From CAZRQL01 sp964602415 (lineage in GTDB: Bacteria > Bacteroidota > Bacteroidia > Cytophagales > Flammeovirgaceae), in contig CAZRQL010000012.1 of the NCBI GenBank assembly GCA_964602415.1, forward strand, positions 1 to 64,000: a stretch of 64,000 nt of DNA, read 5' to 3'. Position numbers and translations under genes: made by a program. This document shows positions 51,935 to 60,955 of the stretch, in pieces. The notes beneath the pieces are model-generated. The model was not told the origin of the DNA. It ran no database searches and saw only the letters and a program-made list of their open reading frames with translations. The stretch's first letter is position 1, and each line of letters begins with the position of its first letter.

Positions 51935-54900
51935 TTGAGTTCATCCAGACCTTTACTTTTAAAAGGTCTATTCTGTGTTTCTGTACACAGGCTGAAGCTC
52001 CCCATTTTGTTGCTTTTTGCTGCATTAAGCCAAGGCTTTGCGCAAGTGCCCACCCTAAGTTCTATGCCTGCTGTAAGTCAGGTAAGAAGCTACACCGCTG
52101 TTGCCTCAGGTGAGGTTTTGACAGGTACTTCCCTCTCCGAGGTGGGGTTTGTTTGGAGTACGGTAAACGCTTTGCCTACCACTTCTGACAACAAAGTTGT
52201 AGTTTCCGGACTTGTTTCGACAGGAACCTACCAAGTACTTTTGAGTAATTTGCCTGCCAACAGCACGATTTATCTGCGCTCTTATGCTACCAATGGAGAC
52301 GGCACAGGTTATTCTTCTGCCGCTGCATCATTCACGACGCGCATAAATATCTCGTATGATATTGACCAAAACGCTATCAATGTCGTCGGTCAGCCTGATT
52401 TTACCTCTTCAACGAGTGGGCTATCATCACAAAATTTTAATGCTTCCGAAGACGTAGCTATTGACTTACTCAATGGCAAGATGTATGTGGCAGACAAGCT
52501 CAACAACCGCGTATTGAGGTTTACTTACCCTATTATAAGCGACAACCCTGTTGCTGAGGCTGTATTTGGCCAAACTGATTTTGTTTCCAATACCGCAGCA
52601 ACTTCTGCTACCGGCTTGGATGCTCCTACGGGTGTTTTTGTTGACAATGCTGGACGTTTGTGGGTTGCAGACAATGGCAATAGGCGTGTGGTTTGGTATA
52701 ACAATGCCTACACAGCCAACAATGGTGCTGCTGCTGATGGGGTACTTGGCCAGCCGGATTTTGTTACCAAATCAGCATCGACCTCTCAAAATAAATTCAG
52801 GGGAGCAACTCGTGTGATTGTAGATGAAGATGGCAGACTTTGGGTTGCAGAGCGTGGGTCACACAGAGTGTTAAGATTTGACAATGCAGCTTTAAAGGCT
52901 AATGGTGCCAATGCAGACGGCGTGCTCGGGCAAACTAATTTTACTGATAGAACCTCAGGCCTTTCATCAAGTTCTTTCAATTCTCCTTGGGGTATATCTG
53001 TTCATGGAGGTACACTTTGGGTAGCTGATGTGAACAATAACAGGGTTTTACGATTTGACAATGCCGCATCTAAAGCAAATGGCTCCCCTGCTGACGGTGT
53101 TTTGGGTCAGAGTGATTTTGTTTCAAACAGTGCCGCATTATCTCAAAGTGGAATGAATAGACCTACGACTTGTACGGTTGATCCGAATGGAACGCTTTGG
53201 GTGGCTGATAGACAAAACAGAAGAATTACAGGTTTTGCAAATGCTCAGTCAAAATCCGATGGAGCCGATGCCGATTACCTGATTGGAGCACCCAATTTTA
53301 CAACCAGTGTCTCCAATGTTACGGCAGAAAATAGAGTAAGAAGTCCGTTTGGTTTAGCTATTGACCCTTCTAATATGTTATTGGCAACAGCTATTCAAAC
53401 TGATAACAGAGTAACGATATTCAATCTTGCATCTCTAAACATATCTACCCCTGTTGCAAACAACATCAAGGCTTTTTCAGCTAATTTGGGGGCTACCCTC
53501 AGCAGCGGCTATCCTGTTTCAGAGGTTGGGATTGTTTGGTCAGCGACCAATTCGACACCTACAGTGGCTGATAATAAGGTCATTTCCACAGGTAATACAG
53601 CACCGGGCATCTATTCGGTTTTTGTTGCAAATTTACCTGCGGCCACAACCATATATTACAGAGGTTATGTCATTAGCGGTTCTTCAACAGAATATACTAA
53701 TGTGGATAATTTCACAACTTCCTCTTCTCCAGCATTTACCTTTACCAATGGTCAGTCTGCGGTGCACGTATTGGGACAACCAAACTTTAACTCCTCGGCT
53801 TCCGGCACATCATCGCAAGATTTCAACGTATCACGCGGAATTGCCATCGATCAACTGAATAATAAAGTGTATGTCTCAGATGCTGAAAACAACCGCGTAT
53901 TGAGATTTTCATATCCCATCTCAAACTATGCAACAGCTGAAGCTGTTTTTGGACAAAGTAATTTTACCTCTTCTGCTTCAGGTACGAGTGCCACCTCTAT
54001 GAATCGTCCTTTTGGTATTGCCGTTGACAACACAGGTCGCTTATGGGTTTGTGAATCAGACAACAACCGTGTTATTTGGTTTGATAATGCTCATTTGGCG
54101 GTTTCAGGTACTGCAGCAAATGGTGTCCTTGGCCAGCCTGATTTTACCTCGAACACACCCGGAACTTCTGCGACTACCATGAATACCCCTCGCGATATAG
54201 CTATTGATAGACTTGGGAATCTTTATGTTGTTGATTATCTCAATAACAGAATACTTAGGTATGACAATGCTTCTTCTAAGTCCAATGGTGCTTCGGCAGA
54301 TGGAGTATTAGGTCAAAGTGATTTTGTTTCTTCCGGTACTGGTACTACTGCTTCTACACTAAACAAACCCAGTGGTATTTGTGTATCAGATCTTAATATT
54401 TGGGTTGCAGACTATTCTAACAACCGTGTACTCAGGTACGACAATGCGGCCTCTAAACCTGATGGCGGCAGCGCAGATGTCGTGTTGGGACAAGTGGATT
54501 TCACAACTGCAACAAGTGGATTGTCAAATACCAAATTCAATTTGCCGATGGATTGTGATGTTGACGGATTTGGCAACCTTTGGGTAGTGGATAGAAACAA
54601 CAACAGAATACTGGGCTTTGCCAATCAAAACACAATAACCAACGGAGTAGCCGCTACTTATGTATGTGGGCAAGCAGGGTTTTCTACCAAGACTTCAGGT
54701 GCTACTTCGTCATCTCTTAATTCACCAAGAAGTATAGCCGTTAATAATGCAGGTTATTCTTTCCTTGTTGCTGATGCAGCTAACAACCGCATTTTAGAAT
54801 TTTCTTTGAATTCCAATCTGCTTCCTACTGTTAGTAGCCCAACATCTACCGGAATTGACAGCTATTGTGCAATTTTGGGTGGCGATGTAACCACGGGTAT

Positions 54901-56494
54901 CAATCTTGCAGAGGTTGGAATAGTCTGGAGTACAACGAATTCTATGCCAACTGTTGCGAATTCAAATAAGGTTGTTGCTTCTGGTGTGAAAACTACTGGT
55001 GTATTCAGTGCTTTCGTATGCGATCTCACACCCGGACAAAAGATTTATTTCAGAGCTTATGCCACCAATTTTGCAGGGACAGGTTATTCTGTTGTTGATT
55101 CTTTCACTACTGCTTCAGCAATAGCTTATCAAAAAGAGGACAGTGCAAAATTTGTAGTTGGTCAGACTGACTTTTTAACAACGAGCAGCACTGTTACAAG
55201 CAAAACATTTGCTGCCGGCAGAGGTGTAGCTATTGATGCAAGAAACGGTAAACTTTACGTCGCTGATTTTACAGGGAACAGAATTTTACGCTTTGCTTAT
55301 CCTGTTGTTAGTAATTTTCCTGAGGCTGAAATTGTATTTGGCCAAGATGATTTTACAAGTAGTGAAGAAAGTAGCGAAGACGGCGGACTCAATAAGCCTT
55401 ATGGCCTGTTTGTTGATAATACCGGAAGACTTTGGGTGTCAGAGGTAGGTAACAACCGCGTTACATGGTTCAATAACGCACACCTCATTAGTAGCAATAA
55501 ACCAACTCCAAATGGACTACTTGGTCAACCCAACTTTGCGACTACCAATGGCGGAACCACTGGATCTAAACTTAAATCACCAAGAGATATTATTATTGAT
55601 GACTCTGGTAATCTATGGGTTGCTGATGCGGCCAATAATAGAGTGGTTATGTATGTTGCCCCGGTATCAAAACCTGCCGGTGCCAGTGCAGACAAGGTAT
55701 TAGGCCAGTCCACGTTCACATCATCTACATCAGGCTCAACTGCCACCACCATGTCGTCTCCTATGGGGCTTGCATATTACAACGGTACACTTTGGGTAAG
55801 TGACAGAAACAATAACAGGGTACTCAGATTTGACAATGCTGCTTCTAAAGCCAATGGCTCAAGTGCTGATGGTGTTTTGGGTCAAAGTGACTTCACCTCA
55901 ACGTCTGCAAACCTTACCGCTTCTGGAATGAATCAGCCATTAGATTGTACTATTGACCCTAAGGGCACTCTTTGGGTTGCGGATTCCAAGCACAGAAGGG
56001 CAATAGGTTTCGAAAATGCTCAGGGTAAAGCCAATGGAGCTGTAGCAGACCACGTAATCGGTCAAGCTAACTTTACTTCCGTTGGATTTTCTTTAAGGCC
56101 TAATAGGCAGAGAGAAGCAACCGCACTTGCTTTTGATCCGCTTGCGTTTGACTTGGCTGTTTCTGATGGAGATGGCAGTGGGAACAGGGTTTTGATCTTT
56201 GACCTTAACGACCCATTCGGTACCCGCCAAGAAGCCAATGTAGATGCTCAAGGCATGAGAACTTTGGTTGCCTATCCTAATCCAAGTGCTGGATATGTTA
56301 AGTTTGACTTCAAAACCACTGAAGATGAAGTTGTAACAATGGCAATTTACGATTTGACCGGCAAGCAGATTGCCACTTTGACTGGTGTAGAAGACCTCAA
56401 TAGAGGAATCCAAATCCAAGCCAAGGGTATCTACTTTGCTAAGTTAATGACCAATTCGGGCATAAGCCAAACTGTTAAGTTTGTCATTGAGTAG
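51935..56494 (+). CDS. Giant secreted NHL-propeller protein with T9SS sorting domain
   Basis: Predicted surface or secreted protein of 1519 residues. After a signal peptide (KLPILLLFAALSQGFAQ) come three tandem modules of about 463 residues, each a Fn3-like domain (SEVGFVWSTVNALPTT type) plus an NHL propeller of about six blades (DGRLWVAERGSHRVLRFDNA type). Module starts are near 52045, 53437 and 54822. The last about 80 residues are a type IX sorting domain (LVAYPNPSAGYVKFDF, ending VKFVIE). No ATG is available; TTG at 51935 is the best start. It may bind other proteins or polysaccharide. Neighbouring DNA includes a T17 tract. Confidence 0.85.
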   Translation: MSSSRPLLLKGLFCVSVHRLKLPILLLFAALSQGFAQVPTLSSMPAVSQVRSYTAVASGEVLTGTSLSEVGFVWSTVNALPTTSDNKVVVSGLVSTGTYQVLLSNLPANSTIYLRSYATNGDGTGYSSAAASFTTRINISYDIDQNAINVVGQPDFTSSTSGLSSQNFNASEDVAIDLLNGKMYVADKLNNRVLRFTYPIISDNPVAEAVFGQTDFVSNTAATSATGLDAPTGVFVDNAGRLWVADNGNRRVVWYNNAYTANNGAAADGVLGQPDFVTKSASTSQNKFRGATRVIVDEDGRLWVAERGSHRVLRFDNAALKANGANADGVLGQTNFTDRTSGLSSSSFNSPWGISVHGGTLWVADVNNNRVLRFDNAASKANGSPADGVLGQSDFVSNSAALSQSGMNRPTTCTVDPNGTLWVADRQNRRITGFANAQSKSDGADADYLIGAPNFTTSVSNVTAENRVRSPFGLAIDPSNMLLATAIQTDNRVTIFNLASLNISTPVANNIKAFSANLGATLSSGYPVSEVGIVWSATNSTPTVADNKVISTGNTAPGIYSVFVANLPAATTIYYRGYVISGSSTEYTNVDNFTTSSSPAFTFTNGQSAVHVLGQPNFNSSASGTSSQDFNVSRGIAIDQLNNKVYVSDAENNRVLRFSYPISNYATAEAVFGQSNFTSSASGTSATSMNRPFGIAVDNTGRLWVCESDNNRVIWFDNAHLAVSGTAANGVLGQPDFTSNTPGTSATTMNTPRDIAIDRLGNLYVVDYLNNRILRYDNASSKSNGASADGVLGQSDFVSSGTGTTASTLNKPSGICVSDLNIWVADYSNNRVLRYDNAASKPDGGSADVVLGQVDFTTATSGLSNTKFNLPMDCDVDGFGNLWVVDRNNNRILGFANQNTITNGVAATYVCGQAGFSTKTSGATSSSLNSPRSIAVNNAGYSFLVADAANNRILEFSLNSNLLPTVSSPTSTGIDSYCAILGGDVTTGINLAEVGIVWSTTNSMPTVANSNKVVASGVKTTGVFSAFVCDLTPGQKIYFRAYATNFAGTGYSVVDSFTTASAIAYQKEDSAKFVVGQTDFLTTSSTVTSKTFAAGRGVAIDARNGKLYVADFTGNRILRFAYPVVSNFPEAEIVFGQDDFTSSEESSEDGGLNKPYGLFVDNTGRLWVSEVGNNRVTWFNNAHLISSNKPTPNGLLGQPNFATTNGGTTGSKLKSPRDIIIDDSGNLWVADAANNRVVMYVAPVSKPAGASADKVLGQSTFTSSTSGSTATTMSSPMGLAYYNGTLWVSDRNNNRVLRFDNAASKANGSSADGVLGQSDFTSTSANLTASGMNQPLDCTIDPKGTLWVADSKHRRAIGFENAQGKANGAVADHVIGQANFTSVGFSLRPNRQREATALAFDPLAFDLAVSDGDGSGNRVLIFDLNDPFGTRQEANVDAQGMRTLVAYPNPSAGYVKFDFKTTEDEVVTMAIYDLTGKQIATLTGVEDLNRGIQIQAKGIYFAKLMTNSGISQTVKFVIE
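52045..56220 (+). repeat. Three tandem 1.39 kb modules within the propeller gene
   Basis: Modules start near 52045, 53437 and 54822, a regular period of about 1390 bases. Within each, blade units of about 170 bases recur, such as the near-identical stretches at 53041-53119 and 55817-55893 encoding FDNAASKANGS and DGVLGQSDF. Confidence 0.8.
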
Positions 56495-56520
56495 TAACAG
56501 TTCAGTTTTTTGGATATAAC

Positions 56521-56552
56521 AAAAACCCTCACTTTTTAAAGTGGGGGTTTTT
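56521..56552 (+). terminator. Terminator after the propeller gene
   Basis: AAAAACCC-type arm (56521-56528) with CACTTT pairs with AAAGTG and GGGTTTTT (to 56552). A T-run follows on the plus strand. It is 27 bases after the stop codon. Confidence 0.85.
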
Positions 56553-56589
56553 ATTTGACTTTGACAAATTTTAATTAGAGTAACTTATT

Positions 56590-56823
56590 CCAATTTATCT
56601 CGAATTACGCAATAGAAATTTTTCTAACGCCGTATCCGCATAAATACTCCCGATGCCGTGGGCATCATATCTTTACAGCCACGCATATATTGACGAGATT
56701 CCCCTCCGATGGGTTCGCACGCATTCGTGGATGCCTTTTCCTACAAACATGCCATCGCTATAGGATGAATGCCTTAATATCATAGCGGGCAGGCTATTCT
56801 CAAAGCTTGAAGCCGTAAATGCT
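56590..56823. repeat. Hairpin-rich intergenic repeat element
   Basis: This non-coding region holds successive small hairpins: GATGCC/GGCATC (56652-56666), GCAT/ATGC (56721-56734), CATC/GATG (56753-56767), with spacers containing CTTTACAGCCACGCAT and CCTACAAACATGCCAT. Its right end (56792-56823) matches bases 106-138 of this window. It resembles dispersed intergenic repeats of Bacteroidota. Confidence 0.55.
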
Positions 56824-56863
56824 ATTTTTACTTATCTCTAATAATCAGGGTTCAAGCAAAAAA

Positions 56864-56883
56864 AAACCGCCTTTCGGCGGTTT
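56864..56883 (-). terminator. Terminator of the str operon
   Basis: AAACCGCC (56864-56871) pairs with GGCGGTTT (56876-56883) around a TTTC loop. On the minus strand a long T-run follows. It lies directly after the rpsJ stop, so transcription stops there. Confidence 0.92.
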
Positions 56884-56885
56884 GG

Positions 56886-57191
56886 TCAAACTTTGATTTC
56901 CACATCTACACCACTGGGAAGTTCGAGTTTCATCAGCGCATCTACGGTTTTGGAGCTATTTGAATAAATGTCAATTAGTCTTTTGTAGGTGCAAAGCTGA
57001 AACTGCTCACGTGATTTTTTGTTTACGTGAGGGGAACGCAAAACAGTAAAGATTTCCTTTTCAGTAGGCAAAGGAATGGGGCCTGAAACAATTGCGCCGG
57101 TAGGTTTTACTGCTCGGACGATTTTTTCTGCTGACTTATCTACCAGATTGTGGTCGTAGGATTTCAGCTTGATTCTAATTTTTTGGTTCAT
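56886..57191 (-). CDS. rpsJ: 30S ribosomal protein S10
   Basis: Ribosomal protein of 101 residues (KIRIKLKSYDHNLVDKSAEKI at the start, SGPIPLPTEKEIFTVLRSP in the middle, LMKLELPSGVDVEIKV at the end). It is also the NusE partner in antitermination. It is the last gene of the rpsL-rpsG-fusA-rpsJ unit and is followed by a terminator instead of rplC, so the S10 operon is separated from it. Confidence 0.97.
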   Translation of the reverse strand: MNQKIRIKLKSYDHNLVDKSAEKIVRAVKPTGAIVSGPIPLPTEKEIFTVLRSPHVNKKSREQFQLCTYKRLIDIYSNSSKTVDALMKLELPSGVDVEIKV

Positions 57192-57263
57192 CTTGACCGT
57201 CTGTCAATTTGTGTAACAACTTTACTTTATCGAAAAAGCGGGCGATAGCCGCCCGCCTAAAAA

Positions 57264-59390
57264 CTATTTTCCTGATTTAGATTTGGCAATTACTTCTTCT
57301 GCAATGTTTCGAGGCACTTCGGCGTAGTGTGAGAATGTAAGACTTGCCGCCGCACGACCTGAAGTAATGGTACGCAATGAGGTAACATAGCCAAACAATT
57401 CCGAAAGTGGTACATCGGCTTTGATAATCACCGCACCTGCTTTCATATCTTGTCCTTTTGGCATACCACGGCGTTTGTTCAAATCACCGATTACACCACC
57501 CGTGTATTCGTCAGGACACACAATTTCTACCGCCATGATAGGCTCAAGCAAAACGGGGCGGGCTTTGCGTCCGGCTTCTTTAAAGCCGATTCTTGCAGCC
57601 ATCTCAAATGAGAGTGAGTCAGAGTCAACATCGTGGTAAGATCCGAAGAACAAACGCACTTTCATACCGTCAACAGGAAAACCGGCCAATACGCCATTGG
57701 ACATAGCTTCATCAAAACCTTTTTTGATGGCAGGAATGAATTCTTTAGGAATGACACCGCCTTTGATTTCGTCCAAAAATTCAAGGCCTATTTTTCCTTC
57801 GTCGGCAGGCATAAGTTCAAACTGAATATCTGCAAATTTACCACGGCCACCGGTTTGCTTCTTGTAAACTTCGCGGTGCTCGACATTGGATGTAAAGGCT
57901 TCCTTGTAGGCAACTTGGGGAGCACCTTGGTTGATTTCTACGTTAAATTCGCGTTTGAGGCGGTCAATGATAATCTCCAAGTGAAGTTCTCCCATACCGC
58001 GCAAAATGGTTTGACCGGTTTCTTGGTCTGTAAATACGGTGAGAGTAGGGTCTTCTTCAAGCAATTTGGATAACCCATTGGACAACTTATCTACATCAGC
58101 TTGTTTTTTGGCTTCGATTGCGTAACCAATTACAGGCTCAGGGAAGGACATTTTTTCAAGTACAATAGGCTTATCTTCTTGAACTAAGGTATCACCTGTT
58201 TTGATGTCCTTAAAGCCCACACCTGCACAAATATCGCCAGCTTCTACCAAATCAATAGGATTTTGTTTGTTGGCGTGCATCTGTACAAGGCGAGATATGC
58301 GTTCTTTTTTGCCATTGCGCATATTGATAACATAAGAACCGGATGCCAATTGCCCCGAATAAACGCGCATAAAGGCCAACCTGCCCACAAAGGGGTCGGT
58401 CGCAATTTTGAAGGCCAGTGCTGCAAAAGGCTCTGTAATGTCCGGTCTGCGGATCTCTTCTGCTCCCGTGTCTGGATTGCTCCCTACGACAGGGGGCAGA
58501 TCAAGAGGCGAGGGGAGATAAGCAGCCACCGCATCAAGTACGGCTTGAACGCCTTTATTTTTGAAGGCTGAGCCGCAAAGAACGGGGAATATTTCCATGG
58601 CGATAACTCCTTTGCGGAGAGCAGCGCGGATTTCGTCGGCTGTTATGCTGTCGGGATTGTCAAAAAACCGCTCCATCAGGGATTCATCGTACTCGGCTAC
58701 TGACTCCAGCAATTTGCCCCTCCACTCTTCTACAACCGGGACCAAATCAGCGGGAGTAGGGATAACTTCATAGGTCATACCTTGGTCGTGCTCATTCCAG
58801 ATGATGGCTTCTTTGGTGATGAGATCTACCACACCACGAAATTTTTCTTCTTCACCGATAGGTACTTGGATGGGCACCGCATTGGCACCGAGTCTCTCTT
58901 TAATTTCTTTGACGACATTAAAAAAGTCTGCGCCTGCGCGATCCATTTTGTTTACAAAGCAAAGACGGGGTACGTTGTACTTGTTGGCTTGTCTCCAAAC
59001 AGTCTCTGATTGAGGTTCAACACCCGAAACGGCACAAAACAATCCCACAGCACCATCAAGAACACGCAGCGAACGCTCTACCTCAACGGTAAAATCCACG
59101 TGTCCGGGGGTATCAATAACATTGACGGTGTAAGTCTTTGAATGTTCGTTGGGTGTGCCTTTTACCGTAGGGTACTTCCATGAAGTAGCGGTAGCGGCAG
59201 CGGTGATGGTAATACCGCGCTCTTGTTCTTGCTCCATCCAATCCATGGTAGCAGCACCATCATGAACTTCGCCAATTTTATGGCTCACACCTGTATAATA
59301 CAGGATTCGCTCAGTGGTAGTTGTTTTACCGGCATCAATGTGCGCCATGATACCGATGTTTCTGTGTAAAAGGAGATTTTTCTTGGCCAC
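57264..59390 (-). CDS. fusA: Elongation factor G
   Basis: Translocation GTPase of 708 residues. G1 is AHIDAGKTTTTER, switch II DTPGHVDFTVE, NKMDRAG is G4 and the C-terminal domains IV and V end in LTFSHYAEVPRNIAEE. Start is GTG at 59390 because VAKKNLLLHRNIGIM is the canonical N-terminus and no in-frame ATG precedes it. It follows rpsG by 12 bases and precedes rpsJ. Length is typical. Confidence 0.97.
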   Translation of the reverse strand: MAKKNLLLHRNIGIMAHIDAGKTTTTERILYYTGVSHKIGEVHDGAATMDWMEQEQERGITITAAATATSWKYPTVKGTPNEHSKTYTVNVIDTPGHVDFTVEVERSLRVLDGAVGLFCAVSGVEPQSETVWRQANKYNVPRLCFVNKMDRAGADFFNVVKEIKERLGANAVPIQVPIGEEEKFRGVVDLITKEAIIWNEHDQGMTYEVIPTPADLVPVVEEWRGKLLESVAEYDESLMERFFDNPDSITADEIRAALRKGVIAMEIFPVLCGSAFKNKGVQAVLDAVAAYLPSPLDLPPVVGSNPDTGAEEIRRPDITEPFAALAFKIATDPFVGRLAFMRVYSGQLASGSYVINMRNGKKERISRLVQMHANKQNPIDLVEAGDICAGVGFKDIKTGDTLVQEDKPIVLEKMSFPEPVIGYAIEAKKQADVDKLSNGLSKLLEEDPTLTVFTDQETGQTILRGMGELHLEIIIDRLKREFNVEINQGAPQVAYKEAFTSNVEHREVYKKQTGGRGKFADIQFELMPADEGKIGLEFLDEIKGGVIPKEFIPAIKKGFDEAMSNGVLAGFPVDGMKVRLFFGSYHDVDSDSLSFEMAARIGFKEAGRKARPVLLEPIMAVEIVCPDEYTGGVIGDLNKRRGMPKGQDMKAGAVIIKADVPLSELFGYVTSLRTITSGRAAASLTFSHYAEVPRNIAEEVIAKSKSGK

Positions 59391-59402
59391 GACTTTTATG
59401 GA

Positions 59403-59888
59403 TTAAAATCTGAAATGCGAGAAAGCTTTGTTGGCTTCGGCCATACGGTGTGTATCGTCTTTTTTCTTGACGGCTGCACCCTCACCTTTGGAGGCAGCGA
59501 TGATTTCGGCAGCCAATTTGTCCACCATGCTTTTTTCGTTGCGAGAGCGGGCATACTTGATAAGCCACTTCATGCTCAATGTAATACGTCGCTCAGGGCG
59601 AACTTCGGTAGGCACTTGGAAAGTAGCACCTCCTACGCGGCGACTTTTTACTTCCACCATAGGCGTTACGTTGGCGATGGCTCGTTTCCAGACATCTATT
59701 CCTGCTTGCTTTTCCTCGGTGTTTTTGTTTACTTTATCTTCAATAATCTCAAGGGCATCATAAAAAATATTGTAGGCAATGCCTTTTTTTCCGTCATACA
59801 TCAAATTATTGACAAAACGGGTAACCATCGTATCGCCAAATTTAGGGTCAGGCAGAAGGTATCTCTTTTTTGGTTTTGCTTTTCTCAT
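59403..59888 (-). CDS. rpsG: 30S ribosomal protein S7
   Basis: Ribosomal protein of 161 residues, binding the 3' major domain of 16S rRNA. It contains MRKAKPKKRYLLPDPKFGD, NLMYDGKKGIAYNIFYDAL, IANVTPMVEVKSRRVGGATFQ and the C-terminal MAEANKAFSHFRF. Slightly longer than the E. coli type. Second gene of the operon, between rpsL and fusA. Confidence 0.97.
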   Translation of the reverse strand: MRKAKPKKRYLLPDPKFGDTMVTRFVNNLMYDGKKGIAYNIFYDALEIIEDKVNKNTEEKQAGIDVWKRAIANVTPMVEVKSRRVGGATFQVPTEVRPERRITLSMKWLIKYARSRNEKSMVDKLAAEIIAASKGEGAAVKKKDDTHRMAEANKAFSHFRF

Positions 59889-59910
59889 TGTTTTCTAAGG
59901 GGTTAACTGG

Positions 59911-60345
59911 TTATTTTTTCTTAGCGGATCCTCCTTTGCCTGGTGCTCCTTTACCTGCTGCGGCTGCTTGGCCTGGTTTAGGACGTTTGGCCCCGTACTT
60001 GGAGCGAGACTGTTTCCTGCCGTTTACTCCGGCTGTATCCAATGCTCCTCTGACAATGTGATAACGTACCCCGGGCAAATCCTTGACACGACCACCACGC
60101 ACCAACACAATAGAGTGCTCTAGCAAATTGTGGCCTTCGCCGGGTATGTAAGCGTTCACCTCTTTTTGATTGGAGAGACGAACACGGGCTACTTTGCGCA
60201 TGGCTGAATTGGGCTTTTTGGGCGTAGTCGTATAGACACGCGTGCACACCCCCCTGCGCTGGGGGCATGAATCCAAGGAGGGAGATTTTGACTTGTAAGT
60301 CACTTTCTCGCGGCCCTTCCTGACTAATTGCTGAATAGAAGGCAT
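59911..60345 (-). CDS. rpsL: 30S ribosomal protein S12
   Basis: Ribosomal protein of 144 residues, at the decoding centre. The PKKPNSA segment retains lysine at the position (E. coli K43) mutated in streptomycin resistance, and VKDLPGVRYH retains the second site. An extended lysine/alanine/glycine-rich tail (after GAKRPKPG) is longer than in E. coli. First gene of the operon and preceded by a consensus promoter at 60384-60413. Confidence 0.97.
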   Translation of the reverse strand: MPSIQQLVRKGREKVTYKSKSPSLDSCPQRRGVCTRVYTTTPKKPNSAMRKVARVRLSNQKEVNAYIPGEGHNLLEHSIVLVRGGRVKDLPGVRYHIVRGALDTAGVNGRKQSRSKYGAKRPKPGQAAAAGKGAPGKGGSAKKK

Positions 60346-60383
60346 TTAGCTAAAAAAATTTGATAATCTACTTTTAAGAGGCG

Positions 60384-60413
60384 CAAAGTTATGCTATAAT
60401 TCTTGTCCACCAA
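60384..60413 (-). promoter_or_regulatory. Consensus promoter of the rpsL-rpsG-fusA-rpsJ operon
   Basis: On the minus strand TTG (60411-60413) is followed after exactly 19 bases by TAACTTTG (60384-60391), matching the Bacteroidota -33/-7 consensus. Transcription should start about 30 bases before the rpsL ATG. Confidence 0.75.
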
Positions 60414-60499
60414 AACTTTTATCCAAAAAATATTTGTATTGAATGCCGAAAACTGTGTCTCAATAGTACCGAAGTGCTTAAAGTTTTAAATGAAGCGCA

Positions 60500-60838
60500 T
60501 TAATCATTTTGTGAAAAAAGGCGAATCAGATTTTCTATTTTTTTTCGTATGAAATTGAATTTGAATAAAATCCAAACAGCAAATGCCAAATAAGCAACCG
60601 CGACAATCAAAAAGCCCGCCCAAATCCCCAAAAACGTACCTAAAACAACAGCCAACGCAATATTGACAAAAAGCAGTGCCAACCCAAACATGGCAATTAT
60701 CAGAAAACCACCCAAGAGCGCAGCAACAGCGTGAGAAGCCCCTGCCATCAACTCATGACGAAGTAGCGATACGTAGGCTTCTGCCAACCTGCCCAAAGCC
60801 TCAATAACCCGCGCAGTAGATGATGATTCGTTTTGCAT
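60500..60838 (-). CDS. Holin-X/DUF1469 family membrane protein
   Basis: Protein of 112 residues with two close membrane helices: LGGFLIIAMFGLALLFVNIALAV and a second around LGIWAGFLIVAVAYLAFAVWI. The N-terminus is polar. This is the putative Actinobacterial Holin-X, phage holin family annotation, also widespread outside phages. No phage genes are nearby, so it is a chromosomal membrane protein of unknown role. A -7 element nearly touches its ATG. Confidence 0.78.
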   Translation of the reverse strand: MQNESSSTARVIEALGRLAEAYVSLLRHELMAGASHAVAALLGGFLIIAMFGLALLFVNIALAVVLGTFLGIWAGFLIVAVAYLAFAVWILFKFNFIRKKIENLIRLFSQND

Positions 60839-60842
60839 GCAA

Positions 60843-60850
60843 CAAAATTA
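60843..60850 (-). promoter_or_regulatory. -7 element close to the holin-X gene start
   Basis: TAATTTTG on the minus strand fits TAnnTTTG and ends four bases before the ATG at 60838. Confidence 0.35.
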
Positions 60851-60955
60851 ATAAAAACAATTGGTATATTGATTCTGAACTGAACTTATTTACAGTTTCA
60901 AATGGCTGTAAAACAATATTTTAAAAAACTTAATCTCTTCGAGCATGTCCATATA

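Noticed and set aside
60500..60838. Prophage signal from the holin family name
   Set aside because: The family is widespread on chromosomes and no phage genes lie nearby.
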